From an uncultured bacterium (GTDB lineage Bacteria > Acidobacteriota > Aminicenantia > Aminicenantales > Saccharicenantaceae): a DNA stretch of 64,000 bases. Within the stretch, counting starts at the first letter, position 1; every line of letters starts with the position of its first letter. Where the stretch lies: NCBI GenBank assembly GCA_937920515.1, contig CALEUG010000010.1, forward strand, positions 19,838-83,837. Direction: 5' to 3'. Position numbers and translations under genes: made by a program. Positions 7,314-16,824 of this stretch are shown here, piece by piece. The notes beneath the pieces were generated by a model, which had not been told where the DNA came from, ran no database searches, and saw only the letters and a program-made list of their open reading frames with translations.

Positions 7314-10300
7314 ATGAGGAACAAACTTCTTATTTTTGCTTTGCTCGTCTTGCTGGCTGGTGGCACAGCCCTGGCTCAGATCAACCCCGAAGGCAAGATT
7401 ACCGGAAAGGTCAGCGATGACCAGGGTAATCCCCTCCCGGGCGTGACGGTTGAAGCCACCAGCCCCAGACTGGTCGGAAAAGCCGCTACCGTGACCGACG
7501 CCACCGGTACTTTCCGGTTGCTGGCTCTTCCTTCCGGAACTTATGAACTGGTATTCACTCTGCCCGGTTTCAAAACTCTGGTCAGAAAGGATATCATCCT
7601 CCAGCTTTCCCAGACGCTGGTCCTGAACGTGACCATGGAACCGGCCGCCATTGAGGAACAGGTGACCGTTGTCGGACAGAGCCCGCTCATTGACGTAAAG
7701 AGCACGGTTAAGGGCGCTGTACTGACCAAGGAAGTTTTCCTGAGCCTGCCCCGTGGCCGCAATTTTGAATCGCTGATCACAACGGTGCCCGGCGTTTCCA
7801 GCGAGGGCAGAGCCGGCGGTATCTCCATTGACGGTGCTTCCGGCGCCGAGAATATGTGGTATGTCGACGGCACCAACGTCACTGAAATCCACGTGGGAAC
7901 CAGGGCCCAGAACGTCGTCCTGGAACTGGTTGACGAGTTGAAGGTCACCGCTTCCGGCTACAATGCCGAGTTCGGTGGCTCCATGGGTGGCGTGGTCAAC
8001 GTCGTCACCCGTTCCGGTGGCAACACCTTCCGCGGTGATGTCATCGGCTTTTACGAGAACAACAAGCTCTGGATGCAGGGTAAAGCCAGAGATTACCTGC
8101 GGCTTAACCCCTACGACCCGACAACTCTGAATTACGAGTACGTCAACAATGACGACCTTTACTTTAACGGCGGGAAAGATAGGGACAAGTACTACCGGAT
8201 GGAAGGTGTCTTCAGCCTCGGCGGCTACATCATCAAGGACAGGCTGTGGTTCTTCGGTTCTTTTAACCCCATCTATTCCCAGACCAACGCCCTGCGTGAT
8301 TTCAACCAGAGATCCGGCCCCTTCTACAACTTCATTCAGTGGTATAGATATGATAACGCTTCCATCAAGTTAACCGCCGCCCCGATGATCGGCCTCAGGC
8401 TGTCCGCCAGCTACGTCAACAACTTCTACCGGTACAAGGGCGCCATCCCCAGCATCGCCGGAACCGGTAACCCGGCTACCCCTTACTACCAGGATGGCTA
8501 TGACTATCCCAATTTCTCGGCCGCTTTCACCGCTGACTATTCCGGCAAGAACAACCTGCTGGTCTCCTTGAGAGCCGGCTGGCACAGGCAGGACATCGGC
8601 AACCAGGGCATCAAGCCCCCGGCTGGACCGACCTACTACTTCAACGTTACCAACACAATATATCAGAGCCTCTATCAGGATATGGGCAGGCTCGACCTGG
8701 TTAAATATGCCGGCTGGGCCAGTGCTGCCACCTGGCTCAACCTTAAGAAAGAGCTGAGGGAAAAAGTCAGCAGTAACCTTGATGCCACCTACTACCTTAA
8801 CCTGGCCGGCGAGCATGCCTGGAAAGCAGGTGTCCAGTTCATCTGGCTGCATGAAAATTACGGCTACACGCCGGATGCTCCCCGTATTAACCTCTACTGG
8901 AACCGATCTTCTACCTTTGGTCGCGGCACCTACGGCTATTACATCATCAGGCACGGCTACAAATCTTATCCCTATGGCTGGGCCTGGAACATCCACAGCA
9001 ATAACTGGGCCCTTTACCTCCAGGATTCCTGGACCATCGCCAACCGGCTTACCATTAATTTCGGTGTCAGGACAGAGTACGAGTACATCCCGTCCTTCGA
9101 CCCGACCTATGACATCACCCCCATCAAGTTTGACTTCGCCGACAAGCTGGCTCCGAGACTGGGCCTGGTTTATGACGTCTTCGGCGATTCCAGCCTGAAG
9201 GTGTTCGGCAGCTTCGGCATCTACTACGACGTTATGAAGCTCTACATGGCCGAAGGCGCCTTCGGCGGTTTCAAGTGGAAAAACAGCTACTTCGCCCTGA
9301 ACGAGCTCGACTGGACTCTGATCGCCGCTAACTTCATCAATACCGGAAACTTTGAAGACCTGGCTGACCAGGCTCCGGGCAACAACCAGTACCTGGGCAC
9401 CATCGACTTTCGTCATCCTTCTTTCGATGCCGTTGACCCCTCCATGAAGCCGGTTTCCCAGATGGAAATTTCCTTCGGCGCCGAAAAGAAGATCCTTGAA
9501 GACCTGTCCTTCTCGGCCCGGGCTGTTTACAAGCACCTGATCAGAACCATCGAAGACATCGGCGCCTACGAAGAAACAGCTCCCGGACAGTTTGCCGAAA
9601 TCTACATGTTTGCCAACCCCGGCTACGGCTGGGCCAGACCTGTGTCCAAAGGTGGAAAAATTTCTGATGAATACTGGCCAATGCCAAAGGCCAAGAGAGA
9701 CTATTACGGCCTGAACCTGGCCCTGGAAAAAAGATTCAGCCACAACTGGCAGGGTGGCCTAAACTACACCCTGAGCCGTGTCCAGGGTAACTACGGCGGC
9801 CTGGCCAGCTCCGACGAAGAAGGCCGCGTGTCGCCCAACGTCAATAGATACTTCGACTACTGGTTCATGCCCTATAAAGCTGACGGAACAGAGCTGAGCG
9901 GACCACTACCTCACGACAGAACCCATTACATCAAGGCTTACGGCTCCTACGTGTTCCCCTTCGGCCTGACCGTCGGTGTGACTGCCTACGCCAGGAGCGG
10001 CTATCCGCTGAGCACCAGGATCAACCTGTGCAACGCCTACATGTGGCCCAACGGCTACGGCGACCTGGGCCGCCTGCCCTGGAACGTCTGGGCCGATGTT
10101 TACCTTGAGTACACGCTGCGCTTTGCCGGCAAGTACGGAGTGGGCATCAACCTCCAGGTCAACAATATCACCAACACCAAGTCCATAACCGGAAAAGTTT
10201 ATGACCTGAACAGAGTCGGTACCCGTTATTATGTTTATCAGCCCGGGACCAGCACTCTTGTTGATTTTGAAGCTGACATGCTGGCCGGAACCTTCCAGAA

Positions 10301-10454
10301 CTACTGGTACGAATACTTCTCCAACAGAAACCTGGACCTCGACGGCAACCCCAACACCTCCACCAACCCGCTCGACCCGCATCCCGCTTTCGGCTGGTGG
10401 TCTTCCAGATTCGGCACCTGGTCGATGAGACTGGGCTTCAAGTTCACCTTCTAA
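7314..10454 (+). CDS. TonB-dependent receptor with carboxypeptidase-regulatory-like N-terminal domain
   Basis: An outer-membrane transporter of about 1046 residues. It starts with a signal peptide (MRNKLLIFALLVLLAGGTALAQ), then a carboxypeptidase-regulatory-like beta-sandwich (ITGKVSDDQGNPLPGVTVEA), the linker AAIEEQVTVVGQSPLIDVKST, a plug domain (VPGVSSEGRAGGISIDGAS; GGSMGGVVNVVTRSGGN) and an aromatic-rich 22-strand-type barrel ending in the typical terminal strand MRLGFKFTF. Start at 7314 is preferred over the in-frame ATG at 7251 because it gives an immediate signal peptide and AAAGGAG precedes it by 11 bases. Such proteins import oligosaccharides, peptides or siderophores; the substrate here is unknown as no enzymes are co-transcribed. 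It is a one-gene unit with a sigma-54 promoter and its own terminator. Confidence 0.92.
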   Translation: MRNKLLIFALLVLLAGGTALAQINPEGKITGKVSDDQGNPLPGVTVEATSPRLVGKAATVTDATGTFRLLALPSGTYELVFTLPGFKTLVRKDIILQLSQTLVLNVTMEPAAIEEQVTVVGQSPLIDVKSTVKGAVLTKEVFLSLPRGRNFESLITTVPGVSSEGRAGGISIDGASGAENMWYVDGTNVTEIHVGTRAQNVVLELVDELKVTASGYNAEFGGSMGGVVNVVTRSGGNTFRGDVIGFYENNKLWMQGKARDYLRLNPYDPTTLNYEYVNNDDLYFNGGKDRDKYYRMEGVFSLGGYIIKDRLWFFGSFNPIYSQTNALRDFNQRSGPFYNFIQWYRYDNASIKLTAAPMIGLRLSASYVNNFYRYKGAIPSIAGTGNPATPYYQDGYDYPNFSAAFTADYSGKNNLLVSLRAGWHRQDIGNQGIKPPAGPTYYFNVTNTIYQSLYQDMGRLDLVKYAGWASAATWLNLKKELREKVSSNLDATYYLNLAGEHAWKAGVQFIWLHENYGYTPDAPRINLYWNRSSTFGRGTYGYYIIRHGYKSYPYGWAWNIHSNNWALYLQDSWTIANRLTINFGVRTEYEYIPSFDPTYDITPIKFDFADKLAPRLGLVYDVFGDSSLKVFGSFGIYYDVMKLYMAEGAFGGFKWKNSYFALNELDWTLIAANFINTGNFEDLADQAPGNNQYLGTIDFRHPSFDAVDPSMKPVSQMEISFGAEKKILEDLSFSARAVYKHLIRTIEDIGAYEETAPGQFAEIYMFANPGYGWARPVSKGGKISDEYWPMPKAKRDYYGLNLALEKRFSHNWQGGLNYTLSRVQGNYGGLASSDEEGRVSPNVNRYFDYWFMPYKADGTELSGPLPHDRTHYIKAYGSYVFPFGLTVGVTAYARSGYPLSTRINLCNAYMWPNGYGDLGRLPWNVWADVYLEYTLRFAGKYGVGINLQVNNITNTKSITGKVYDLNRVGTRYYVYQPGTSTLVDFEADMLAGTFQNYWYEYFSNRNLDLDGNPNTSTNPLDPHPAFGWWSSRFGTWSMRLGFKFTF

Positions 10455-10475
10455 GCTGAGTTAAAGCAGAAGCTC

Positions 10476-10516
10476 AAGCCCGTCCCCGCCTTCCGGCGGG
10501 GACGGGCTTTTTATTT
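10476..10516 (+). terminator. Intrinsic terminator after the TonB receptor
   Basis: A perfect 15-bp stem (10476-10490 with 10495-10509), tetraloop TTCC, followed by TTTTTATTTTA. It begins 21 bases after the stop codon. Confidence 0.93.
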
Positions 10517-11230
10517 TACCTCGATAAGTGGAGTGGACTGTTCTTTTATCTTACGAGAAATGATGTGTTCCACACCATTTTACCCCTGGCTTTCACATTA
10601 CCGACACAACATTAAACTTAAAACTTACATTTTCAATTTTCCTCGAAGCAGACCTGGAAATTTCCGTCTCCCTGGAAAATATCTCCTGAGTATTGCTAAA
10701 GACAGCTATTTTCTGACTTTTCGCAAGAAAGCTCAGCCCAAGATACCGAATATTCTTGAGCTCTCCCCCGATAATAAGTGAATCTCCAGCACAGCCGCGA
10801 AACCTATCTTTTCTATGTTTTACGACCTGAGTTGAAGCCACAAAGCACCTGACAGCCTGGCTATAATAACTTCCCCGGACCCCGGTCATATTGAATTTAA
10901 CCTGTTGGCTGACCTGCCAGCAGGGGCGAATATATGTCTTCCGCCATCCTGATCACCTGGCCGGACTGCCACTCGCCAGATCATGATAACATCTTCTCGC
11001 CTGTTTCCCTGAAAAACACGCCGGTCAGCTAAAGAAGCCAAAGTAAAATCATGATATGAATCGGGCCTCACAGAGATATCGAAGAGCGGGGTAAGTTGAA
11101 CAGGGACCTTAAACCAACGGGAGGAACCATCATTTTTGAGAATTGAGAATCACCACAGGCTATCTAAAGAAGGCGTGAGGGAGACAACCTAAAAAATGAA
11201 ATAACATCCAGGAACCGGATATTATAAATT
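10517..11230. other. 700-base non-coding region
   Basis: Lies between the receptor terminator and the end of the sulfatase-fold gene. Short frames exist on the minus strand (10593-10889, 10886-11071) but show no recognisable domain, no ribosome-binding site and mixed composition. They may be decayed gene fragments. No RNA gene or repeat was recognised. Confidence 0.5.
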
Positions 11231-13489
11231 TCATCTCTGTCCGCCGGTCAGCTTCTTTTCCAGCCGCTCCAGCTCGCGGCGGGCCAGGCGGATGGTCTCT
11301 TCCCGGTCGCCACTTGAATTTTCCAGGTAGCGACGGAAATATTCCACGGCTTCCTCTGTCCGGCCGGCTTTCTCGTAAGCCACGGCCAGGTTGAAATAAC
11401 CTGACCTGGTGGGCATGATGGACACCGCCTGCTTTAAGTAAAAAATAGCCTGGTCCTGATCGCCCAGGTAAGAGTAGGCCAGACCTGTAAATTGATACAG
11501 GCTCTGGTCGTCCGGAAATTCTTCGATAAGTTTCCTGTAAATCTCGATAGCTTCGGATAATTTACCGACCGAGGCCAGGCTGGCCGCCAGGCTGGCTCTC
11601 AGGGTCTTGCTCTCCGGCTCCACCTCCAGCGCCTTCCGGTACAGGCTCCAGGCTTCTTCCTTCCTCCCGGCTGCATCCAGGATTCCGGCGCTGACGGTGA
11701 GGGCATCCACATTGCGGGGGTTAAGCTCCAGAACTCTTTCCATCGTCTTCAGGGCCAGCAGGAACTTCCCGCTGACAGCATAGGTATGTCCCAGCCTGAC
11801 CAGCAGGGTTTCAGAATCCGGCAGCCTTTCCAGACCCCGGGTGAGGACGGCAACGGCCTCATCCATTTTTTTCTGCCGGGCCAGGGCCAGAGCCAGATTG
11901 ACATAGCTGGCGGGGGAATCCGGGGTTTCTTTGAGAATTTTTAGATAGGCCTGTTCGGCCAGGTCATATTTCTCCTGGAATTCATAGGCCTGGGCTTCCT
12001 GGATCAATCTCAGCAGATCAATTTTTTCTTTGGGGTCAGGATAGGTAGACTGTCCCCTGGCCGGGGCCAGGTTTAAGTAACCGAGCGAACGCAGCCTTTC
12101 CAGGTCTTCGGGCCGGGCCACTCCGCCTGAGGGGGAAGAGGATGAACCCAGAAGAATGCTCTCCAGCTTCTGTCTCAGTTCAACAGCCAGTTCCTGGTTG
12201 GTGGAGAAAAGATTTTTCCTTTCCCCGGGGTCGGCCCTGAGGTCATAAAGTTCCGGACGGGGCGATTGTATGAGCTTCCACCGGCCGGAAATAATTCCGA
12301 CCAATTCCGACCAGCCGAAGTTCTCGCGCGGATAAAAGGTCTCTATGATAACCTCCCGGTCCTTTTTCTCCTTTTTCAGGAAATAACCCTCCAGGCTGCG
12401 ACCCTGCAACCGGGTTGCTTCCTCCCCGGCCCCAACCCAGGAGAGGATGGTGGGCGCTATATCGGTCAGCCGGACCCTGGCCTCAACCACACCTGGCCTG
12501 GTAAAGACCTTTCTGCCCCAGAAAATCAAAGGCACCCTGACGGTCTCTTCATAAAGAAATATTCCGTGGCCAAGTTCCACCCGGGCACCCAGCCCTTCCC
12601 CGTGGTCGCCGGCCACGATGATTATGGTTTTACCCAAAAGGCCTTTTTCTTCCAGGGCCCGCAGGATCTGGCCCACGTAAACATCCATGTAGGCAATTTC
12701 GCCGTCGTAAGGACGGTCGCTGAATTCCCGGTTGAAGGGTGCCGGCGGGTCGTAAGGAAGATGGGGGTCAAAATAATGCACCCAGCAGAAAAATTTATAA
12801 TGGCTATTGTTATCCAGCCAGCGGGCAAAACGGGAGAAAGTCTCCGCCGCCCGGCGCTCGGCGTTCATTGTCTTAAAGGGCATATCGGCCTGAAAGGTAT
12901 CGTCATAAACCTCAAAGCCACGGTCGAGGCCGAAGCGGGAATCAACCGAAAAAGAAGAAACGAAAGCCGCGGTCTTATAGCCCCTTTCATTTAAGGCTTC
13001 AGTCACGGTCCTGACCCCGGCCGGCAGGTAATGTCCATTATTTCTCACCTGGTGGCGGAAGGGTTCAAGACCTGTTAAAATGGTCGCATGGGAAGGCAGG
13101 GTCAGGGGAGCCGGGCAGTAAGCGCTGGCAAATCGGATTCCTTCCCGGGCCAGCCGGTCGATGTTAGGCGTTCGGGCTCCTCTATAGCCATAGCAACCGA
13201 GATGGTCGGCCCGGGTGGTGTCAAGGGTAATAAGAAGAATATTGGCCGCCGCAAGGTTATTTCTCATGTAACCTGACTTTTTCTGGCCAAGGAAGTACCA
13301 GCCCGCCAGAAGAACCAGAACCAGGACTACTATGCTGATAATATATAAGTTGAGCTTTCTACCGCTAACTTTTAATTCAACTGCCGCTTCGCTTTTCTTT
13401 AAGCGAGCAGTTTTTTCTGCCCCGGCAGGCTGCTTGTTTCCGCTTACCTCAGACCTAATTATTCTTTTTTGCTTCTTTTTTTTTCCCAT
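11231..13489 (-). CDS. Membrane-anchored sulfatase/alkaline-phosphatase-fold protein with C-terminal TPRs
   Basis: A 752-residue protein with a basic cytosolic tail (residues 1-45), one membrane helix (about 47-66), a sulfatase-superfamily catalytic domain (about 80-420) and at least six TPR units (about 500-735). Metal-binding landmarks are LLITLDTTRADHLGCYG (Asp90) and AGDHGEGLG. The nucleophile motif reads T-L-P-S-H at residues 130-134, where true sulfatases have C/S-x-P-x-R, so Thr130 replaces the formylglycine precursor and sulfatase activity is doubtful; phosphohydrolase or phosphotransferase chemistry is more likely. Domain topology places enzyme and TPRs outside the cytosol. It is the last gene of a probable three-gene operon. 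Confidence 0.82.
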   Translation of the reverse strand: MGKKKKQKRIIRSEVSGNKQPAGAEKTARLKKSEAAVELKVSGRKLNLYIISIVVLVLVLLAGWYFLGQKKSGYMRNNLAAANILLITLDTTRADHLGCYGYRGARTPNIDRLAREGIRFASAYCPAPLTLPSHATILTGLEPFRHQVRNNGHYLPAGVRTVTEALNERGYKTAAFVSSFSVDSRFGLDRGFEVYDDTFQADMPFKTMNAERRAAETFSRFARWLDNNSHYKFFCWVHYFDPHLPYDPPAPFNREFSDRPYDGEIAYMDVYVGQILRALEEKGLLGKTIIIVAGDHGEGLGARVELGHGIFLYEETVRVPLIFWGRKVFTRPGVVEARVRLTDIAPTILSWVGAGEEATRLQGRSLEGYFLKKEKKDREVIIETFYPRENFGWSELVGIISGRWKLIQSPRPELYDLRADPGERKNLFSTNQELAVELRQKLESILLGSSSSPSGGVARPEDLERLRSLGYLNLAPARGQSTYPDPKEKIDLLRLIQEAQAYEFQEKYDLAEQAYLKILKETPDSPASYVNLALALARQKKMDEAVAVLTRGLERLPDSETLLVRLGHTYAVSGKFLLALKTMERVLELNPRNVDALTVSAGILDAAGRKEEAWSLYRKALEVEPESKTLRASLAASLASVGKLSEAIEIYRKLIEEFPDDQSLYQFTGLAYSYLGDQDQAIFYLKQAVSIMPTRSGYFNLAVAYEKAGRTEEAVEYFRRYLENSSGDREETIRLARRELERLEKKLTGGQR

Positions 13490-13635
13490 AAGACCAGCCC
13501 GGATTGAATTTATTATTGCCCCTGTTCAATCAGCCGGGTCGATAATAATATTATACACCTCCCCACCGGCATTAAAAGCTAATGCCAAAATTCTGCCGGT
13601 TTACCTGCGGCCAGCCGGCCGGTCACTTCTGGCTT

Positions 13636-14610
13636 TTATTTCTTAATGGCCTGCAGAATCTGCTGGACCATGGCCACCCGCCGGGAATCCTGGGGTTCCA
13701 GCTGCAGGAACTTTTCAAAATATTCGATAGCCGCAGGGATGTCGTTCTTGTTAAGGGCGACATAACCGAGTTTCAGATAGGGCTCCGGCCAGTCGGGTTT
13801 GATGCCGGAGGCCATCTTGAAATACTTTTCAGCCTCATCCAGCTTCTGGTTGGTGAAGAAGACCTCGCCCACGTTGAAGGCCACCACCTCGTCCTGGGGC
13901 GCGGTATCGACCGATTGCTTGAAATACCTGGTGGCTTCTTCCAGGTTGTCCTGCTTGAGATAGAGCAAGCCGATGGCGGCCAGGGCCTTGGCCGTCATGC
14001 TGACTCCCATGGCCATATCGGTCCTGGCTTTTTCCATCACCTGGTTGTAATACTCCATGGCCTTATCCATCTCGCCCTTTTCCCGGTAGCAATCGCCGAT
14101 GTTGAGCAAAATCTGGTAGGCGGAAGGATTCTTTTCATAAAACTGCTCGAACATGGCCAGGGCTGTATCAAACTTACCTTCTTTGAAGAACTCATTGCCC
14201 TGGTCCAGCAGTTCCAGTGAAGCCTGGTCCTGAAGCATCGGTATGCCGCCGCTGGCCTTCTGCAGCTTGATCACAATCCTCGGGTTCTTTTCCAGCTGGC
14301 TGACAGTGACTTCCTGGCTGGCCGGGGCAAACCCCTCGGCTGAAACCATCAGGCTCCAGCGACCGGAGCCCAGGCCGATAAAAGACCACTCGCCTTTCTT
14401 GTTGGTCGTGGCTTCCAGTTTAAGGCCTCCGCCGGCATCCTGGACGTAGGTCAGAACCAGCCTGGCTCCGACCACCGGCTTGTCGTTATTGTCGAGCACC
14501 ACTCCTCCCAGCCGACCGACTCCACGCCCGGCCTGAGCCAGGGCCAGGGTCGGCGACAGGAAAAATATTATTAGCAGGATTGACAGAAAACGATAGTTAT
14601 TCTTTTGCAT
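13636..14610 (-). CDS. Secreted carboxypeptidase-regulatory-like/TPR protein
   Basis: About 324 residues: signal peptide (MQKNNYRFLSILLIIFFLSPTLALAQ), a carboxypeptidase-regulatory-like sandwich (about 30-110; GGVVLDNNDKPVVGARLVL) and five to six TPRs (about 145-320). The start at 14610 is chosen over an upstream ATG at 14622 because GGAGG lies directly before it and overlaps the upstream ATG. It sits 44 bases downstream of the GWxTD gene and 146 bases upstream of the sulfatase-fold gene, all on the minus strand. Function unknown; probably a periplasmic scaffold acting with its two TPR-containing neighbours (inference). Confidence 0.8.
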   Translation of the reverse strand: MQKNNYRFLSILLIIFFLSPTLALAQAGRGVGRLGGVVLDNNDKPVVGARLVLTYVQDAGGGLKLEATTNKKGEWSFIGLGSGRWSLMVSAEGFAPASQEVTVSQLEKNPRIVIKLQKASGGIPMLQDQASLELLDQGNEFFKEGKFDTALAMFEQFYEKNPSAYQILLNIGDCYREKGEMDKAMEYYNQVMEKARTDMAMGVSMTAKALAAIGLLYLKQDNLEEATRYFKQSVDTAPQDEVVAFNVGEVFFTNQKLDEAEKYFKMASGIKPDWPEPYLKLGYVALNKNDIPAAIEYFEKFLQLEPQDSRRVAMVQQILQAIKK

Positions 14611-14654
14611 CAAGACCTCCATAAAATATTATATATCCGATCAGGGTCGATGGA

Positions 14655-16745
14655 TTATTTCTTTTCTTTTATGGCCTTGACCCGGTCTTTTATTTTGGCC
14701 TGGTTCGGTTCGATCTGCAGCGACCTTTCCCAGGCATAGAGGGCCTCGTCCATGTCTCCCAGTTGATAATAACATTCCCCTATGGCATTGAGCACATTAA
14801 CATTGGTTCCAAAATGGGCCAGGTACTGCTTGTAATAATCTATGGCCTGTTGATACTGTTTAAGGGCCTGGAGGGACTCGCCGGCAATTTCCAGAAAATC
14901 CTTGTAGCCCCGGTTGAGGAAGGGCAGGGCAACGTTCAGAACTTCCTGGTACTGTTCCTCAAAATAGAGCAGGCGACAGAAATCCAGGGCATAGGCTGGT
15001 TCGGCCGGGTCTTTTTTGTGGGCAGCTTCCAGATGTCTTCTGGCCCTGGACAGGTCTTTCCTGTTCCAGTACTGAAGGCCCAGGGCATGCTGCACTACCG
15101 CCGAATTATCTCCGTCAACCGGCTGGGTCATGACCCAGGACCGGGGCAGGACCGGCAGGTGGCTGATGAAGAAGTTCGCCTTTTCTCCGAGCAGAACATT
15201 GCCATTTCCATCCTGAAGGTTTACTTTCAGGGTGTAATTGGCCGGAGTCCAGCCTTCCAGAACAAACTCCTCATAAAAAACATTTCCGTCATTATATTCG
15301 GTTAGCTTCCTGCTGTAGCTTTTAACGATTTCGCCGTTCTCTCGGGCCACTTCATAACTCAGGCTGCCCCCTGTTCTCAGGTCCTGATTCAAGCCCCAGA
15401 CCTGGAAGAAGGCATACATCCTGTCGCCCAGGACAAAGTCATTCCGCGGGGTGGGTGAAAATTGCAGGTCATTAAGCAGGAAGGCCTTGTTCAGGCCGCG
15501 ATACTGTGAGCTCCGGGCCAGGCGGGTGGACAGGAGAACCGGGCTCATCTGCAACTGGCGCTCGGGAATGTTGAGGGTGGTCTCAAGCGAGGTGAATTCC
15601 TTGGAAATAAAATTCTTGAGCAGGATGCTCAGGCGGTATTTCCCGGGGATCAGGGGAAAGACGTCCTGGAAACTCATCTGGCGGTCCCTGATGCTGGAGA
15701 CCTGGTCGCCCCTTAGATTCAGGGGTATGCGCCGGTCAAACTGGTAGACCGGCCGGTTTTCCATGTCGGTCACAATGCCGTTAATAACTATCGTCGTCTG
15801 ATAATTGTTATCATTTCTTTCCAGGGATAGTTTTTTGGGTTCTATCAGATAGTGGACGTAATAAATTCCAGAGGGCGACTGATAGACACTGACCAGGGCG
15901 TCGCTGTCAATGTAGTTGGCCGTGTATTCGACCTCGATGATATCCTGGTAACGGAAAAGCTTTTCGGCGTAGGTGCTCCTGACCTTGTAGGTCGGGGCGG
16001 CCGGAATTTTCTGGTTGATCAGAATATCAGAAGAAATGGAAGGCACCAGGTCGGTCAGCGGCTCGCCTTCAATCAGACTCAGAGAGATCCTGGCCACGTT
16101 GGGTTCTATATCAGCCAGCTTCCTGAAGGCTTCTGCATAGCTGGTCATGTCCCCGCTGTAGTGAGGCATAAGTTTCATCGGACCGTCTTTAATTGGCGAA
16201 TAAAGCCTGTATTCACCGGTACCATCTGGCTTGTAGAAAACTACCGAGAAGGCATTGGGCAGCCCGTATTCGGCCATTCCCTGGTAAAACCAGATAATGG
16301 TCGGGTAAAGATCATACAGGTTTTCATATTTTTCGGTGGACTGGGGTTCGCCCAGCATTATGTAAATTTTTCCCATGTCGGAACGCCAGCCGGGACCGGG
16401 GGACTCCTTGCCAAAATGCTTGTTGGCATACTCCAGGCGGCGGTAATGCTCTATCTTGAATTCGTTCTCGGGAGTGTTGGGGTTGGGGTCTCGCTGCTTC
16501 CAGAAGGCCTCAATAAAGATGTCCCGCTGACGGTCATTCTCCAGCCTCAAAAAGACCTCTCTTTCTTTCTGGGAAATTATGTAGACCACCTCCTCCTCCA
16601 GCCACTTCCGGTACTTATCCGGAAGGGCCCGGACGAGTTCCTTCTGGGATTTGGGTTTGGCCTGCCCGGAAGAGGCAGCCCGGATGGGCAACAGGCCGAG
16701 GCTGAATAAGAGCAGAATTATTATTACCGACCATCTTGCTTTCAT
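14655..16745 (-). CDS. GWxTD domain protein with C-terminal TPRs
   Basis: About 696 residues with a signal peptide (MKARWSVIIILLLFSLGLLPIRA). The N-terminal domain carries the GWxTD-type signature as GWRSD (residues 120-124) inside PGPGWRSDMGKIYIMLGEP; this domain is found in Acidobacteriota and related phyla and has no assigned activity. The middle is beta-rich and the last 130 residues contain TPRs (AIDYYKQYLAHFGTNVNVLNAIGECYYQLGDMDEALYAWERSL). The codon before the chosen ATG is GTG; ATG at 16745 has GCGGAG six bases away. First gene of a minus-strand operon with the TPR and sulfatase-fold genes; a promoter candidate is at 16775-16803. Confidence 0.83.
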   Translation of the reverse strand: MKARWSVIIILLLFSLGLLPIRAASSGQAKPKSQKELVRALPDKYRKWLEEEVVYIISQKEREVFLRLENDRQRDIFIEAFWKQRDPNPNTPENEFKIEHYRRLEYANKHFGKESPGPGWRSDMGKIYIMLGEPQSTEKYENLYDLYPTIIWFYQGMAEYGLPNAFSVVFYKPDGTGEYRLYSPIKDGPMKLMPHYSGDMTSYAEAFRKLADIEPNVARISLSLIEGEPLTDLVPSISSDILINQKIPAAPTYKVRSTYAEKLFRYQDIIEVEYTANYIDSDALVSVYQSPSGIYYVHYLIEPKKLSLERNDNNYQTTIVINGIVTDMENRPVYQFDRRIPLNLRGDQVSSIRDRQMSFQDVFPLIPGKYRLSILLKNFISKEFTSLETTLNIPERQLQMSPVLLSTRLARSSQYRGLNKAFLLNDLQFSPTPRNDFVLGDRMYAFFQVWGLNQDLRTGGSLSYEVARENGEIVKSYSRKLTEYNDGNVFYEEFVLEGWTPANYTLKVNLQDGNGNVLLGEKANFFISHLPVLPRSWVMTQPVDGDNSAVVQHALGLQYWNRKDLSRARRHLEAAHKKDPAEPAYALDFCRLLYFEEQYQEVLNVALPFLNRGYKDFLEIAGESLQALKQYQQAIDYYKQYLAHFGTNVNVLNAIGECYYQLGDMDEALYAWERSLQIEPNQAKIKDRVKAIKEKK

Positions 16746-16774
16746 CACGACTCCGCTTTACTAATCAGATAGTT

Positions 16775-16803
16775 ATTCTATAATATATAACCCTGTCATT
16801 CAA
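16775..16803 (-). promoter_or_regulatory. Candidate sigma-70 promoter of the GWxTD operon
   Basis: On the minus strand TTGAAT (16803-16798), a 17-base spacer, TAGAAT (16780-16775), about 30 bases before the ATG. Four of six and five of six consensus matches. Confidence 0.45.
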
Positions 16804-16824
16804 GGACGGATGCGTTTAAATTGC

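Noticed and set aside
8370..9743. A 457-codon minus-strand frame inside the first TonB receptor
   Set aside because: Antisense shadow of a codon-biased gene; no domain, no signal, and it covers the conserved barrel.
10593..11071. Two short minus-strand frames in the 700-base gap
   Set aside because: No ribosome sites and no recognisable domain. Possibly relics, but unsupported as genes.
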